Source: a bacterium (GTDB taxonomy: Bacteria > Babelota > Babeliae > Babelales > Vermiphilaceae). Taken from it: DNA of 61,238 nt. A model generated the notes under the pieces. It was not told where the DNA came from. It made no database searches and saw nothing but the letters and a program-made list of their open reading frames with translations. Shown piece by piece: positions 36,433-45,731 of this stretch. The position numbers and the translations under genes are program-made. The stretch's first letter is position 1. The number at the start of each line of letters is the position of its first letter. The DNA lies in assembly GCA_021833825.1 (NCBI GenBank), contig JAKBEL010000014.1, positions 1 to 61,238 on the forward strand, in the 5' to 3' direction.

Positions 36433-37024
36433 AAATAAGCCCTTTGCAGAGGTTATTGAGAGCTCTTTAGATCACTTTTTGGCACAAAGTTGGCAATGGG
36501 ACATTTTTCCATCTTTTGGATCTCTCGTTACCGTAAAGACCAAAAAAAGAACTCTGATCGCCGTTGTTCACCACATACAGACTGGCTCAATGGACCCCAA
36601 TCGCTACCCATTTGCATACCAAAAGACCGAAGAGGAGCTCATGGCAGAGCAGCCACAGATCTTCTCATTTTTAAAAACAACATTCTCTTGCCTTGTGCTT
36701 GGATATCAAGAAAAGGGAGCAATTCATTACACATTAAGTCCCGAGCCCCCAAAAATTCATTCATTTATTCAACATGCTGATCATGATATAATGAAATCAT
36801 TCTTTTATCAGGATATATATCTTCATATTTTATTTGCAGCGATTAACCAGATCCAAAATATCGATGAACTGTTGCTTGCCATGCTCAAACAACAAAAAAA
36901 TTTGGGCATTTTAAGTGAGCAAAAATTACACCAACTGATTAACACATTCTCTTTACTCACTGCCAATGATTATCGAAGATTAAAACTCTTTTTACAGCGA
37001 ACGCAAAATATAATTAACTCCTAA
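36404..37024 (+). CDS. HAS-barrel-like protein between rnhB and ftsY
   Basis: A 206-residue protein. The N-terminal half (FGSLVTVKTKKRTLIAVVHH, then QTGSMDPNRYPFAYQKTEEELMAEQPQIFSFL in segments, and IVGY-like VLGYQEKG) resembles a HAS-barrel type beta domain found at the N-terminus of HerA-like ATPases and in stand-alone form in some bacteria; this is from memory of the family and needs a profile search. The C-terminal half is helical. The start is uncertain: an ATG at 36371 is also in frame. Confidence 0.5.
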   Translation: MISLNNNPSENKPFAEVIESSLDHFLAQSWQWDIFPSFGSLVTVKTKKRTLIAVVHHIQTGSMDPNRYPFAYQKTEEELMAEQPQIFSFLKTTFSCLVLGYQEKGAIHYTLSPEPPKIHSFIQHADHDIMKSFFYQDIYLHILFAAINQIQNIDELLLAMLKQQKNLGILSEQKLHQLINTFSLLTANDYRRLKLFLQRTQNIINS

Positions 37025-37036
37025 ATAGGGCGATTC

Positions 37037-37930
37037 ATGTTCAATTTTATCAAAAAAAATCTACAGAAGATCTATCACAATATTACAAACAAGCTCAGTT
37101 CACTATTTAGCCAATCATCTATTAATGACGAGACTCTCAAAGAATTAGAGCTCATCCTGCTTCAAGCGGATACTGGTGTAAAAACAACAAAAAATATTAT
37201 AACCGATTTGAGATCATTACACGCACAAGGAAGCCTTCAGCTTGGATCTGATCTAAAAAGAGCTCTTGCAGAAAAACTTATCTCCATACTGACCAAACAA
37301 CAAAAGAGCATTGATAACCCTGAAATCATTCTGTTAGTTGGCATTAATGGCAGCGGCAAAACAACAAACGCTGCAAAGATCGCCTACCAAGCAAGCATTG
37401 TTGGAAAGAGGGTGCTTTTTGTAGCAGCCGATACATTCAGAGCCGCTGCACCAGAGCAGCTCAGCAGTTGGGCATCAAAGACAGGCGCCGCTATTGAAGT
37501 TGGAAAAACAGGGCAAGATCCCGCTTCAGTTGTGTTTGCAGGATGCCAACGATTCAAAGATGAACAATTTGATCTATTAATCATCGACACAGCAGGAAGA
37601 TTACAAAGCAAAACCAATCTTATGCATGAACTTGAAAAGATAAAACGCATTATCAATAAACAACTTAGTCACAAAAATATTGTCACTCTATTGACCATCG
37701 ATGCGATGCTAGGCCAAAACTCATTTGAACAGGCGGAATTATTTAACAAAAGCACCGATCTTTCAGGCATTATTTTAACTAAAATGGATGGCACCGGAAA
37801 GGGTGGCATTGTCTTTTCTATTGCAGATCAATTGGGCATTCCCATCTGTTATATCTCTTACGGAGAGACTCTTGAATGCTATAAACCTTTTGATGCTACA
37901 ACATACGTCCAGGAATTGTTAGCTGATTAA
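37037..37930 (+). CDS. ftsY: signal recognition particle receptor FtsY
   Basis: A 297-residue SRP GTPase that docks ribosome-SRP complexes on the membrane. N domain about 1-85; G domain with P-loop GINGSGKTT (102-110), DTFRAAAPEQL, DTAGRLQ and TKMDGTGKGG. The long acidic A domain of enterobacterial FtsY is absent, giving the minimal form. Confidence 0.95.
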   Translation: MFNFIKKNLQKIYHNITNKLSSLFSQSSINDETLKELELILLQADTGVKTTKNIITDLRSLHAQGSLQLGSDLKRALAEKLISILTKQQKSIDNPEIILLVGINGSGKTTNAAKIAYQASIVGKRVLFVAADTFRAAAPEQLSSWASKTGAAIEVGKTGQDPASVVFAGCQRFKDEQFDLLIIDTAGRLQSKTNLMHELEKIKRIINKQLSHKNIVTLLTIDAMLGQNSFEQAELFNKSTDLSGIILTKMDGTGKGGIVFSIADQLGIPICYISYGETLECYKPFDATTYVQELLAD

Positions 37931-38015
37931 CCAATTATTAGGATTTTTGTGAAACCTCTGTAGTAAAATGTAGACTCATAATCGATTGTATGCCAGCCCC
38001 CGTTCGCCCTGAGTA

Positions 38016-38109
38016 GCCCGACATTTCTCAAAGCAACACCTGAAAGATTGTTATCAAATTGGCCTGTCTCATACTAAAAAAATATAGATCAAAGTAGGAA
38101 ATGACGGGC
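38016..38109. repeat. dispersed inverted-repeat element, copy 1
   Basis: Arms GCCCGACATTTC (38016-38027) and GAAATGACGGGC (38098-38109), 12 bases with one mismatch, enclose 70 bases. Outside them are CCGTTCGCCCTGAG and TCGAAGGGTGTTG, loosely inverted and more G+C-rich than the surroundings. The same arms at the same distance occur at 58104-58197. Probably a small non-coding mobile or palindromic element. It fills the ftsY-prmC gap. Confidence 0.5.
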
Positions 38110-38183
38110 GTATCGAAGGGTGTTGAATACGGAATAAGAAGGATTTATTTTTTTATAAAGTTCTTTGTTTCAGGAGAAATCTA

Positions 38184-39170
38184 ATGATAAGCTACAAAGA
38201 AAAAGAAAAATATCCAAATACAAAACAGTTAGTCTCCATGCCATATAAGAAAAATTCAGAATCAACCATAAATCATCTGATTGCAACTATTGCAAAAGAA
38301 TTATTTAAAGAATTAGAGGACGACACTCTTGCTTATCAATACGCCTGGTGGCTCCTTGAGGCTCTTACAAAAAAAAGAAAAGCCGATCTCTTGCTCAATA
38401 ATCAAATAGAGCTCACACACAAACAGAAAGAATTGCTTGAACAATGGGTTCATGAGATCGCTATAGATCATAAACCTATTGCCTATATCTTAGGATCGGT
38501 GCCATTTGGCCCTATTGCCATTACTGTCAGGCCACCACTATTAATACCAAGGCCCGAAACTGAAGAATGGGCTCTGCAGATCATAGAACAGATTAAACAT
38601 AGCGGTGCACATAATCTTCGTATTTTAGATCTTTGCACAGGATCAGGATGCATCGCCCTTCTTTTTGCACATATGTTACCAGATGCAAAAGTTGACGCTA
38701 TTGATATAAGCGATGAGGCGATCGCATTAGCAACTGAAAATAAACAACAGCTAAATATCCCAAATGCAAACATCATGCATTCAGATCTTTTTAATCAACT
38801 GCCACAACAAACCTATGATCTTATTATAAGCAATCCACCTTATATCACCGCAGATGAATATAACAAGCTCCCTTTATCTGTTAGTAAATGGGAAGATAAG
38901 CGCGCACTCTACGCACAAGATGAAGGGCTATCTATTATTAAACAGATTATTGAAAAGGCTCCTTTATTTCTCAACTCCAACAAACTATTACAAGAAAAAG
39001 AGATTAACCAACTTTATATAGAAATTGGTTGGAAACAGGGCAATATTGTAAGTACACTATTTGAGCAAAGAGGATATACCAATATAACTGTCACACAAGA
39101 TAGTGCAGAAAAAGATAGAGTTATAAGCGGGAGAATAATCAATGTGGCCACTGCCAACATTAAGCCATAA
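38184..39170 (+). CDS. prmC: peptide chain release factor glutamine methyltransferase
   Basis: A 328-residue PrmC/HemK enzyme methylating the Gln of the GGQ motif of release factors. The N-terminal helical domain precedes a Rossmann domain with LDLCTGSGCIALLFA and the catalytic NPPY in ISNPPYITADEY. The first 30 residues are an extra tail. AGGAG stands seven bases before the ATG at 38184. It overlaps the PilM-like gene by 29 bases. Confidence 0.93.
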   Translation: MISYKEKEKYPNTKQLVSMPYKKNSESTINHLIATIAKELFKELEDDTLAYQYAWWLLEALTKKRKADLLLNNQIELTHKQKELLEQWVHEIAIDHKPIAYILGSVPFGPIAITVRPPLLIPRPETEEWALQIIEQIKHSGAHNLRILDLCTGSGCIALLFAHMLPDAKVDAIDISDEAIALATENKQQLNIPNANIMHSDLFNQLPQQTYDLIISNPPYITADEYNKLPLSVSKWEDKRALYAQDEGLSIIKQIIEKAPLFLNSNKLLQEKEINQLYIEIGWKQGNIVSTLFEQRGYTNITVTQDSAEKDRVISGRIINVATANIKP

Positions 39171-39798
39171 ACATGTTCAGATCATCATAGAACCTGAAGC
39201 AGTCTCATGCTATCAGATCACACAACATAACGAACAATTATTACCAGAAGCCCACCAACAATATGAACTTCCACCAATAACTACATCGATCATACCTAAT
39301 CCAACAGCATTAAAAAATTGCATTCTTACATTTATAAAAGCACATCACTTAGACAATAGCTCTTGCCATATTATTTTAACCACTCCCTTAATAGAAGAAC
39401 AGCTACTCAGTCACCACAATAGCTATGCGCAATTACATCATTTAATTGAGGCTGATTCCATGATCCATTATAACCATACTTATATAGGCCCCGATAACGA
39501 TCTATTTCTTTTTTATGTATGTGGCATCCCAGAAACATTACTTTTACAACTGAAATTGATCTTCATGCAACTACCTGTGCATCTACAAACAATAAGCACT
39601 CCATTACATGCACAATATGAGTGTTATAAAAAAATATATGGCTCACATGTCAATCAGACTCAATTGATTCAATCGATAGACAAAGAGAAAATCACCATCA
39701 AAAACATTCTCTCTGCCCCTCTTTTTCAACAACAAAAAAGAATAGTCGATGAGAATCTATTATATGCAATAGGTAGCTTTATAGGAGCACATAGATGA
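39142..39798 (+). CDS. PilM-like pilus assembly protein, reduced
   Basis: A 218-residue protein whose start (VQIIIEPEAVSCYQI) has the actin-fold first strand pattern of PilM, but without phosphate-binding residues; PilM is usually about 350 residues. The identification rests mainly on its ATGA-coupled PilN-like partner. If correct, it would bind the cytoplasmic tail of PilN in a type IV pilus or related secretion machine. Confidence 0.4.
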   Translation: MWPLPTLSHKHVQIIIEPEAVSCYQITQHNEQLLPEAHQQYELPPITTSIIPNPTALKNCILTFIKAHHLDNSSCHIILTTPLIEEQLLSHHNSYAQLHHLIEADSMIHYNHTYIGPDNDLFLFYVCGIPETLLLQLKLIFMQLPVHLQTISTPLHAQYECYKKIYGSHVNQTQLIQSIDKEKITIKNILSAPLFQQQKRIVDENLLYAIGSFIGAHR

Positions 39799-40328
39799 AA
39801 TCAATCAATTTTATAAAAGAGATATCTGGCCATGAAAGAAGATCGATACATCGCTGGTTTATCAGCTCATGCATCATAGTGACACTGAGCATTATCGCAT
39901 TGGCCTGCATATCCATGCATCAATTGTTCACACTGCAAGCATTACAAAAAGAGCATCTTAACTTTGCTCAAAGCTCATCACAACTGCAAGAATGTTTAAC
40001 AGAAAAGAGAGCTTTAAAAGAGCGAGTAACAGCTCTTCGAGATCAGAATGCAAAAATAACACGCATTCGTGAAAAGCCAAAAAACCCGGCGCAGTTGCTC
40101 GAACTACTAACGCATGCAACTACCTCAGGCATCTCTTATTACAGCATCGAACAGAAAAAGAAAAATCTGCATGTTGTTCTATTAAGCCCAGATACAAAAA
40201 CAGCACTCTCTTACATCAAGCAGCTGAGCTCTCATCCATCATTTAAACATATCGAACTGCAGAGTATTGAACCTATTGATAAACAGGTAAAAGTAACATT
40301 TATGGGCAACCTTAACACCTTCAACTAA
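39795..40328 (+). CDS. PilN-like pilus assembly protein
   Basis: A 177-residue bitopic protein: short N-terminal tail with INFI (a PilN-like start, compare INLLP), one membrane helix at about 22-46, a coiled coil at 50-95, and a small ferredoxin-like domain (SGISYYSIEQKKKNLHVVLLS, LSSHPSFKHIELQSIE). This architecture is typical of PilN/GspL-C/PilO inner-membrane proteins. Coupled to the PilM-like gene by ATGA. Confidence 0.55.
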   Translation: MKSINFIKEISGHERRSIHRWFISSCIIVTLSIIALACISMHQLFTLQALQKEHLNFAQSSSQLQECLTEKRALKERVTALRDQNAKITRIREKPKNPAQLLELLTHATTSGISYYSIEQKKKNLHVVLLSPDTKTALSYIKQLSSHPSFKHIELQSIEPIDKQVKVTFMGNLNTFN

Positions 40329-40389
40329 AAAACCCATTCGCTAAAAACCCTTTATTTTCGCCTTTTTTGACTCAAATAACTATACACCC

Positions 40390-40418
40390 TTGATTTCACC
40401 CCCCCCCTCATTTATAAT
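40390..40418 (+). promoter_or_regulatory. predicted promoter with a C9 tract in a 17-bp spacer
   Basis: TTGATT (40390-40395), a 17-base spacer (40396-40412) and TATAAT (40413-40418). The spacer contains nine consecutive C (40399-40407). Gain or loss of C would change the -35/-10 distance and so promoter strength. The start codon of the exported protein at 40476 is 58 bases after the -10. Confidence 0.65.
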
Positions 40419-40475
40419 TAAAATAGATAATTAAAAACATAATATTGCAAAAATCTTTACAAAAAAGGTTATTTT

Positions 40476-41168
40476 ATGAAAAATAATAACATAATTAAGA
40501 TCGCCCTACTTGGCGCTCTTGTAATCACCATTCCAACAGACATCTGCGCAACCACCTGGAGTGAATGGCTCTGGAGCTTTGTACCCACCCAATGGGCAAG
40601 CAATCTAACAACAAAGCAAAAGGTTGGATTAGCCGTAGGAACAGCTGCTGTATGCACAGGCCTTGCATGTCTTTATAAGAAGAGAGCTCAAAAGAATCCG
40701 GAAGAGAAGGAATTAAAAGAAGAGAGCCAATTACAAGAGATTTTTCAAAAATATGGTTATCCAGTGCTTATAGTCCAAAATAAGAGTAATGATACAATAA
40801 GAAACGTTTCCGTAGGATTTCGCGATGGATTGTCCAAAGAGAGAAACATACAAAATGGTGAAATGATACTTTTTTTTAAAAATATACAAGCAGAAGACTT
40901 TATATATAAAAAAATTGGCAAAATTCATATTCTCAAATACAAGGATCTACCACTATATTTATATAAAAAATATACGATAGTAAATTACAAAGACGAGCGT
41001 AACGATTTATTATTTAACTCACCGATCAATTCATATGTAATTCACATCACTTTCAATAAAAACGCTGTGATCAAGAAGGAGATTCATGACCAAGCCATGA
41101 TAAACTCCACCCTTAAAGAAATCCTTAAAAAACATGGCTACAATCCTGACAACATTCTTCCGCAATAA
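40476..41168 (+). CDS. exported membrane-anchored hypothetical protein, possibly phase-variable
   Basis: A 230-residue protein of no recognised family. Signal peptide (about 1-25), a Trp-rich segment (TWSEWLWSFVPTQWA), a transmembrane stretch near residues 48-66 (KVGLAVGTAAVCTGLACLY), then a charged domain containing two short related pieces (LQEIFQKYGYP and LKEILKKHGYN). It lies downstream of the C9 promoter. Surface exposure would fit phase variation but is inference. Confidence 0.65.
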   Translation: MKNNNIIKIALLGALVITIPTDICATTWSEWLWSFVPTQWASNLTTKQKVGLAVGTAAVCTGLACLYKKRAQKNPEEKELKEESQLQEIFQKYGYPVLIVQNKSNDTIRNVSVGFRDGLSKERNIQNGEMILFFKNIQAEDFIYKKIGKIHILKYKDLPLYLYKKYTIVNYKDERNDLLFNSPINSYVIHITFNKNAVIKKEIHDQAMINSTLKEILKKHGYNPDNILPQ

Positions 41169-41265
41169 GAAAAGGATTGATAAGACTTTAACAAACATCT
41201 TGCACAAGACAAAAAACAATTTTGTTGTTACATTAGAAGTCTATCTAATGTAAGGATGTGCATCA

Positions 41266-43095
41266 ATGAATAAGATCAAAAAGTTACCACCTCATGAAGC
41301 TCAAAAAATTGCTGCTGGTGAGGTGGTTGAACGGCCTGCAAATGTACTTAAAGAGATTCTTGAAAACGCAATTGATGCGCAAAGCAGTAAGATCATTATT
41401 CATCTCAAAGATGGTGGTAAAAAACTGATTCGTGTGGTCGATAATGGCTGCGGAATGTCTCCTGAAGATGCAAAACTCTGCTTTGAACAGCATGCCACAA
41501 GTAAAATTTCACATGTCGAAGAGCTCTCATCAATCAACACATTTGGTTTTCGCGGTGAAGCTCTTGCAAGCATCGCTGCTGTTAGCAAGATAACATTAAT
41601 CACCAAAGAGGCTGATGCTGAGCAGGGAACTAAAATAACAATTGCGGCTGGAACATCTATTGCAGATGAGATTGTGCATGCAAATACCGGCACAGATATC
41701 ACTATTGAAGATCTCTTTTATAACCTCCCAGCTCGTAAAAAATTTTTAAAAACAGACGAGACTGAATGGCACCAGATTCAACAACTCTTTTTTGCATTCT
41801 GTTTGGCCTACACGCAGATAGATTTCAGACTCTATCATCAAGAGAAACTCCTGTATAGTTGCCCTGCTGCTCAGAATATTGCACAACGGGCATCTCAACT
41901 CTTTGATCAAAAACTATCTCAACATATTGTGCCTATTTATTGTGCACATAAAAAGATCGAAATATCCGGTTTGATATCAAACCATCAATATGAACGATAT
42001 GACCGTAATATGATCTATATTTTTATCAATCAGCGCTGGGTTAAAGATAGTGCATTAGTTCATGCTCTTATTAAAGGCTACAAACAGGTGCTACCACCAA
42101 GCCGCTATCCAGCCGGGTGCCTATTGATCACTATTGATCCTCTTGAAGTTGATATCAATATTCATCCACGCAAAGAGGAGATACAATTCTTGCATCCACG
42201 GTTAGTTCAACAGACAATAACCACAGCTGTTACACAAGCTCTTGAGCAACATCTTTCACATCAACTGCAAAAAACAATCACCTTTAAGCCAACAACAGAG
42301 ACTAATAATCTGGCATCATCTGTTTATAAACCGACAACTGGATCACATGCTTCATTTAAACCTTTTAACTTCGATGCATTTTTTAAACAAGCTCCACAGG
42401 ATTTTAGAGATAAACCTATTATAAAAGAGCAAGCTGCTCCAACACAACCACAAGAACAGACTATTGAAACTCCGATGATAAACCATGTCATCGATGAAAT
42501 GGTTCAAGAAGAATATCGATTAATTGGTCAATATAACAACACCTATATGTTGCTTGAACAAAAAGATGGTCTCTTTATGATTGATCAACATGCTGCACAT
42601 GAACGAATACTCTATGAAGAGCTCATTGCTCAACATGGTAATATGGCAACTGTGCAATTACTCTTTCCTCAGATAGTTGAACTATCTGCAGAAGATCTTG
42701 CTATGGTTATGCATCATAAAGATCTATTTAGCCATTATGGCATAGAACTTGAACAATTTGGCAACAGCACATTAAAAGTGCGCGCCACTCCTATGCAACT
42801 GAAGCATGTTGCAATAAATGAGGTCATCAAGCAAGCAATCACCTATATCCACGAATATAAAAACCTTAATGAATCGTCATTTGATCAGACGCTACAAAAA
42901 AGACTTTATGCCGATATGGCATGCAAAGCTGCAGTTAAAGCGGGTGATACACTTTCAGAGCAACAGATGTCAGAACTAATTAAAAAACTGAACAAAAGTG
43001 CCAACCGATTCTCCTGCCCACATGGCAGGCCAACCAATTGGCTGCTACATCTTGATGAAATAAAAAAAAAATTTAAACGGGACTACCGACAATAA
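41266..43095 (+). CDS. mutL: DNA mismatch repair protein MutL with endonuclease motif
   Basis: A 609-residue GHKL ATPase: ATP-lid motifs EILENAIDA, DNGCGM, and GFRGEALASI in residues 30-105. The C-terminal domain has the endonuclease motif DQHA-x2-E-x4-E starting at Asp440, plus the ACKAAVKAG and CPHGRP segments that complete the metal site. So it should nick DNA itself, as in organisms without MutH. AAGGA precedes the ATG. Confidence 0.96.
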   Translation: MNKIKKLPPHEAQKIAAGEVVERPANVLKEILENAIDAQSSKIIIHLKDGGKKLIRVVDNGCGMSPEDAKLCFEQHATSKISHVEELSSINTFGFRGEALASIAAVSKITLITKEADAEQGTKITIAAGTSIADEIVHANTGTDITIEDLFYNLPARKKFLKTDETEWHQIQQLFFAFCLAYTQIDFRLYHQEKLLYSCPAAQNIAQRASQLFDQKLSQHIVPIYCAHKKIEISGLISNHQYERYDRNMIYIFINQRWVKDSALVHALIKGYKQVLPPSRYPAGCLLITIDPLEVDINIHPRKEEIQFLHPRLVQQTITTAVTQALEQHLSHQLQKTITFKPTTETNNLASSVYKPTTGSHASFKPFNFDAFFKQAPQDFRDKPIIKEQAAPTQPQEQTIETPMINHVIDEMVQEEYRLIGQYNNTYMLLEQKDGLFMIDQHAAHERILYEELIAQHGNMATVQLLFPQIVELSAEDLAMVMHHKDLFSHYGIELEQFGNSTLKVRATPMQLKHVAINEVIKQAITYIHEYKNLNESSFDQTLQKRLYADMACKAAVKAGDTLSEQQMSELIKKLNKSANRFSCPHGRPTNWLLHLDEIKKKFKRDYRQ

Positions 43096-43312
43096 AAAAA
43101 AGAATGTTTGCCTCCATACATTATATTAAAAAAATAGATCAATCTGATTACATATAGTATTATAGCATAAAGAGACTATTTTTTATTCGTAGTCGCTGAA
43201 AACTGCAGATGCTAACGTAGGATTGAGATCGGCAAAAAATTATCAGAAAATTTCGCCCAATGCAAGGACTTTTAAGGCGTTGAGCATTTCATTATTAAAA
43301 ACTACACAACAT

Positions 43313-45241
43313 ATGAAAATATACATAATAGCATTATTATTAATTCAAATAACTCAATCACTCTATGGAGCAAGCAATACTAATGCTGCCCCTATCAGCA
43401 TCTATCAAAAGATGGGAGAGGCTGCTCCACATATTGTCGATTTTTTGGCTCCAGCATCTTATTTAGGAGAGAAATTTATAATAGAAAAGTCTGCTCAACA
43501 TCTTCTCAATTCTTCTCAACCATCTTATCTAAAGCGACTTCTTCCAAAACCATTTTATTCTTATTTAGGACCATTTTATTTAGAGCAATTTATAAATGAT
43601 ATTACAGCAACGCCCCTCATTAATATTGCTGCCCAAACAAATTCTCTCTTTTGGCTAGCATATTTTAAAGAAAGAGAATATACGAATTACGATGAAAGTG
43701 AAGCACTCCATGCAGCAATTGCTGCTGGCGCAATAGAGGCCATTGATTTTTTGATAGAAAATGGTGCTGATATTAATAAAAAAGATTATTGGGGCAAAAC
43801 TCCAATTGACATTGCAATGGCTAATAAAAATTCTACAGTCGTCTTCCATTTGATGAGTAAAGGCGCTATAAACTGGGAAACCTTCTTCCAATGGATACCG
43901 AGCAATTTTAAGCCCAATCAAACAAGCAATATTAATGCTGCCCCTATCAGCATCTATCAAAAGATGGGAAAGGCTGCTCCACATGTTGTCAATTTTTTTG
44001 CTCCAGCATCTTATTTAGGAGAGAAATTTATAATAGGTGATATTACAATTAATATTGCCACCCAAACAAATTCTCTCTTTTGGCTAGCATATTTTAAAGA
44101 AAGAAAATATACGAATTACGATGAAAGTGAAGCACTCCATACAGCTGCTGCTGCTGGCTCAATAGAGGCCATTGATTTTTTGATAGAAAATGGTGCTGAT
44201 ATTAATAAAAAAGATTATTGGGACAAAACTCCAATTGACATTGCAATAATTCATAAGCAACATGCAGCCACCTTACATTTGATTAAGAAAAAGGATAAAA
44301 TCAATTTTGACGACAAAAATAGCCCAATTTTTACAGCAATTGAAAACACAAATATTCTTGCTGTAATGTTTCTGATACTCGGCGGGGCTAACCTTAATTG
44401 TACTAGAAATGGCTGGTTTGAAGAGACGCCACTTATGTGTGCTATTACAATGAGGAAATATGAGATTGCGGAATTTTTAATAACATTTAAAGCTAAACAA
44501 GATTATAAGGGTATACCGCTACTTTTTGAATTAATAACTAGAGATGATGTTGAGGGAATAAAACTTTTAATAGAAAATGGCGCTGATATTAATAGCCATA
44601 ATAAACAAGGCGACACCCCTCTTCATCTTGCAGTAATGAATCGCAAGATTAACACTACGAAACTTTTAATAGAAAATGGCGCTGATATTAATAGCCATAA
44701 TGAACAAGACAACACCCCTTTTCATCTTGCAGTAATGAATGCTAGCAAGATTGACATTATGGAACTTTTAATAAAAAAAGGCGCTGATATTGATAGCCAT
44801 AATAAACAAGGCGACACCCCTCTTCATCTTGCAGTAATGAATGCTAGCAAGATTGACATTATGAAACTTTTAATAGAAAATGGCGCTAATATTAATAGCC
44901 ATAATAAACAAGGCGACACCCCTCTTCATCTTGCAGCAATGAATCGCAAGATTAACACTATGAAACTTTTAATAGAAAATGGCGCTGATATTAATATTAC
45001 AAATAAGAAGGCGATGACTGCAATTGAGTGCCTGTTTGCAGATGCTTTTAAAAACTACAAAAAACTTATTCAATTTCTAGAAACAACAAAACAACTTAAT
45101 GTCACCCTTTCTAGCAATATTTCCAACAAGTGCACTAATTATCTTATAAATCTTCGAGAAGTTCAATCTATTGAGCAAGATGAGTATGATACACTTATGG
45201 AGAAATATTTTCCGGCAGTAAAAGAACCGAGTTGCCGCTAG
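43313..45241 (+). CDS. large exported ankyrin-repeat protein with internal duplications
   Basis: A 642-residue secreted protein. Signal peptide (MKIYIIALLLIQITQSLYG), then a module present twice (NAAPISIYQKMG...GADINKKDYW...TPIDIA), the second copy lacking about 40 residues. The C-terminal half has five near-identical 33-34-residue ankyrin repeats (TPLHLAVMN, LLIENGADINSHN). The ATG at 43313 is chosen for the signal peptide; an in-frame TTG at 43223 exists. Likely host-directed or surface adhesive; function unproven. Confidence 0.85.
   Translation: MKIYIIALLLIQITQSLYGASNTNAAPISIYQKMGEAAPHIVDFLAPASYLGEKFIIEKSAQHLLNSSQPSYLKRLLPKPFYSYLGPFYLEQFINDITATPLINIAAQTNSLFWLAYFKEREYTNYDESEALHAAIAAGAIEAIDFLIENGADINKKDYWGKTPIDIAMANKNSTVVFHLMSKGAINWETFFQWIPSNFKPNQTSNINAAPISIYQKMGKAAPHVVNFFAPASYLGEKFIIGDITINIATQTNSLFWLAYFKERKYTNYDESEALHTAAAAGSIEAIDFLIENGADINKKDYWDKTPIDIAIIHKQHAATLHLIKKKDKINFDDKNSPIFTAIENTNILAVMFLILGGANLNCTRNGWFEETPLMCAITMRKYEIAEFLITFKAKQDYKGIPLLFELITRDDVEGIKLLIENGADINSHNKQGDTPLHLAVMNRKINTTKLLIENGADINSHNEQDNTPFHLAVMNASKIDIMELLIKKGADIDSHNKQGDTPLHLAVMNASKIDIMKLLIENGANINSHNKQGDTPLHLAAMNRKINTMKLLIENGADINITNKKAMTAIECLFADAFKNYKKLIQFLETTKQLNVTLSSNISNKCTNYLINLREVQSIEQDEYDTLMEKYFPAVKEPSCR
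43370..44250 (+). repeat. direct DNA duplication inside the ankyrin gene
   Basis: Two blocks repeat almost base for base: 43370-43475 with 43923-44034, and about 43596-43820 with 44036-44250. The second copy has lost roughly 120 bases between the blocks. Silent and replacement changes are few, so the duplication is recent or maintained by conversion. Confidence 0.8.
44560..45000 (+). repeat. tandem ankyrin-unit DNA repeats
   Basis: Four to five tandem units of about 99-102 bases, each beginning near AAACTTTTAATAGAAAATGG and continuing through CATAATAAACAAGGCGACAC. Units are nearly identical in DNA, so repeat number can vary by recombination. Confidence 0.85.
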
Positions 45242-45334
45242 ATCAAAAATAATACCTAGCAAATTATATAATTATCTTTCATCCTAAGCGCCCTACCTTA
45301 CAAAACTCCGGAATGAATTATTAGTTTTCAAAAT

Positions 45335-45538
45335 CTAGTAATAATGCTTTGTTTTATCTAAACAACGAATAATAAAGACTCGCATCCCGGGCATACCACG
45401 CATTGAAAGGCCTTTGCTGAGTAGATACAAGGCTAACAATACCATAAAGAGCTGAAACATCCATTGGCCTGCAAATAATAATAAAAGTAATAGGCCCAAA
45501 CCAATATAGAGCATCCCTTGATAATTATTGTCTAGCAT
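45335..45538 (-). CDS. small two-helix membrane protein
   Basis: A 67-residue protein with a Leu-rich membrane helix at about 9-24 and a second at about 26-44, and a basic C-terminus. AAGGAT precedes the ATG. No family recognised. Confidence 0.55.
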   Translation of the reverse strand: MLDNNYQGMLYIGLGLLLLLLFAGQWMFQLFMVLLALYLLSKGLSMRGMPGMRVFIIRCLDKTKHYY

Positions 45539-45731
45539 AAAAATATATCCTTTTCAAAACGAATATTTGCATAAATACTTATATCATAACCAATTTGCAA
45601 CTAAAATGAAGCATTAGGTCAAATTAAAGGTAGACTCTAAATCTCAATCTCTAGATTTTTTAAAAAATCCTTTAGTAAGATGGTCTTCGTAAATTTAATT
45701 GTTTAATGTATGTAAACTAAGGAGTGGTATT

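Noticed and set aside
43223-43312. N-terminal extension of the ankyrin protein from a TTG
   Set aside because: The extension would bury the signal peptide that begins at 43313.
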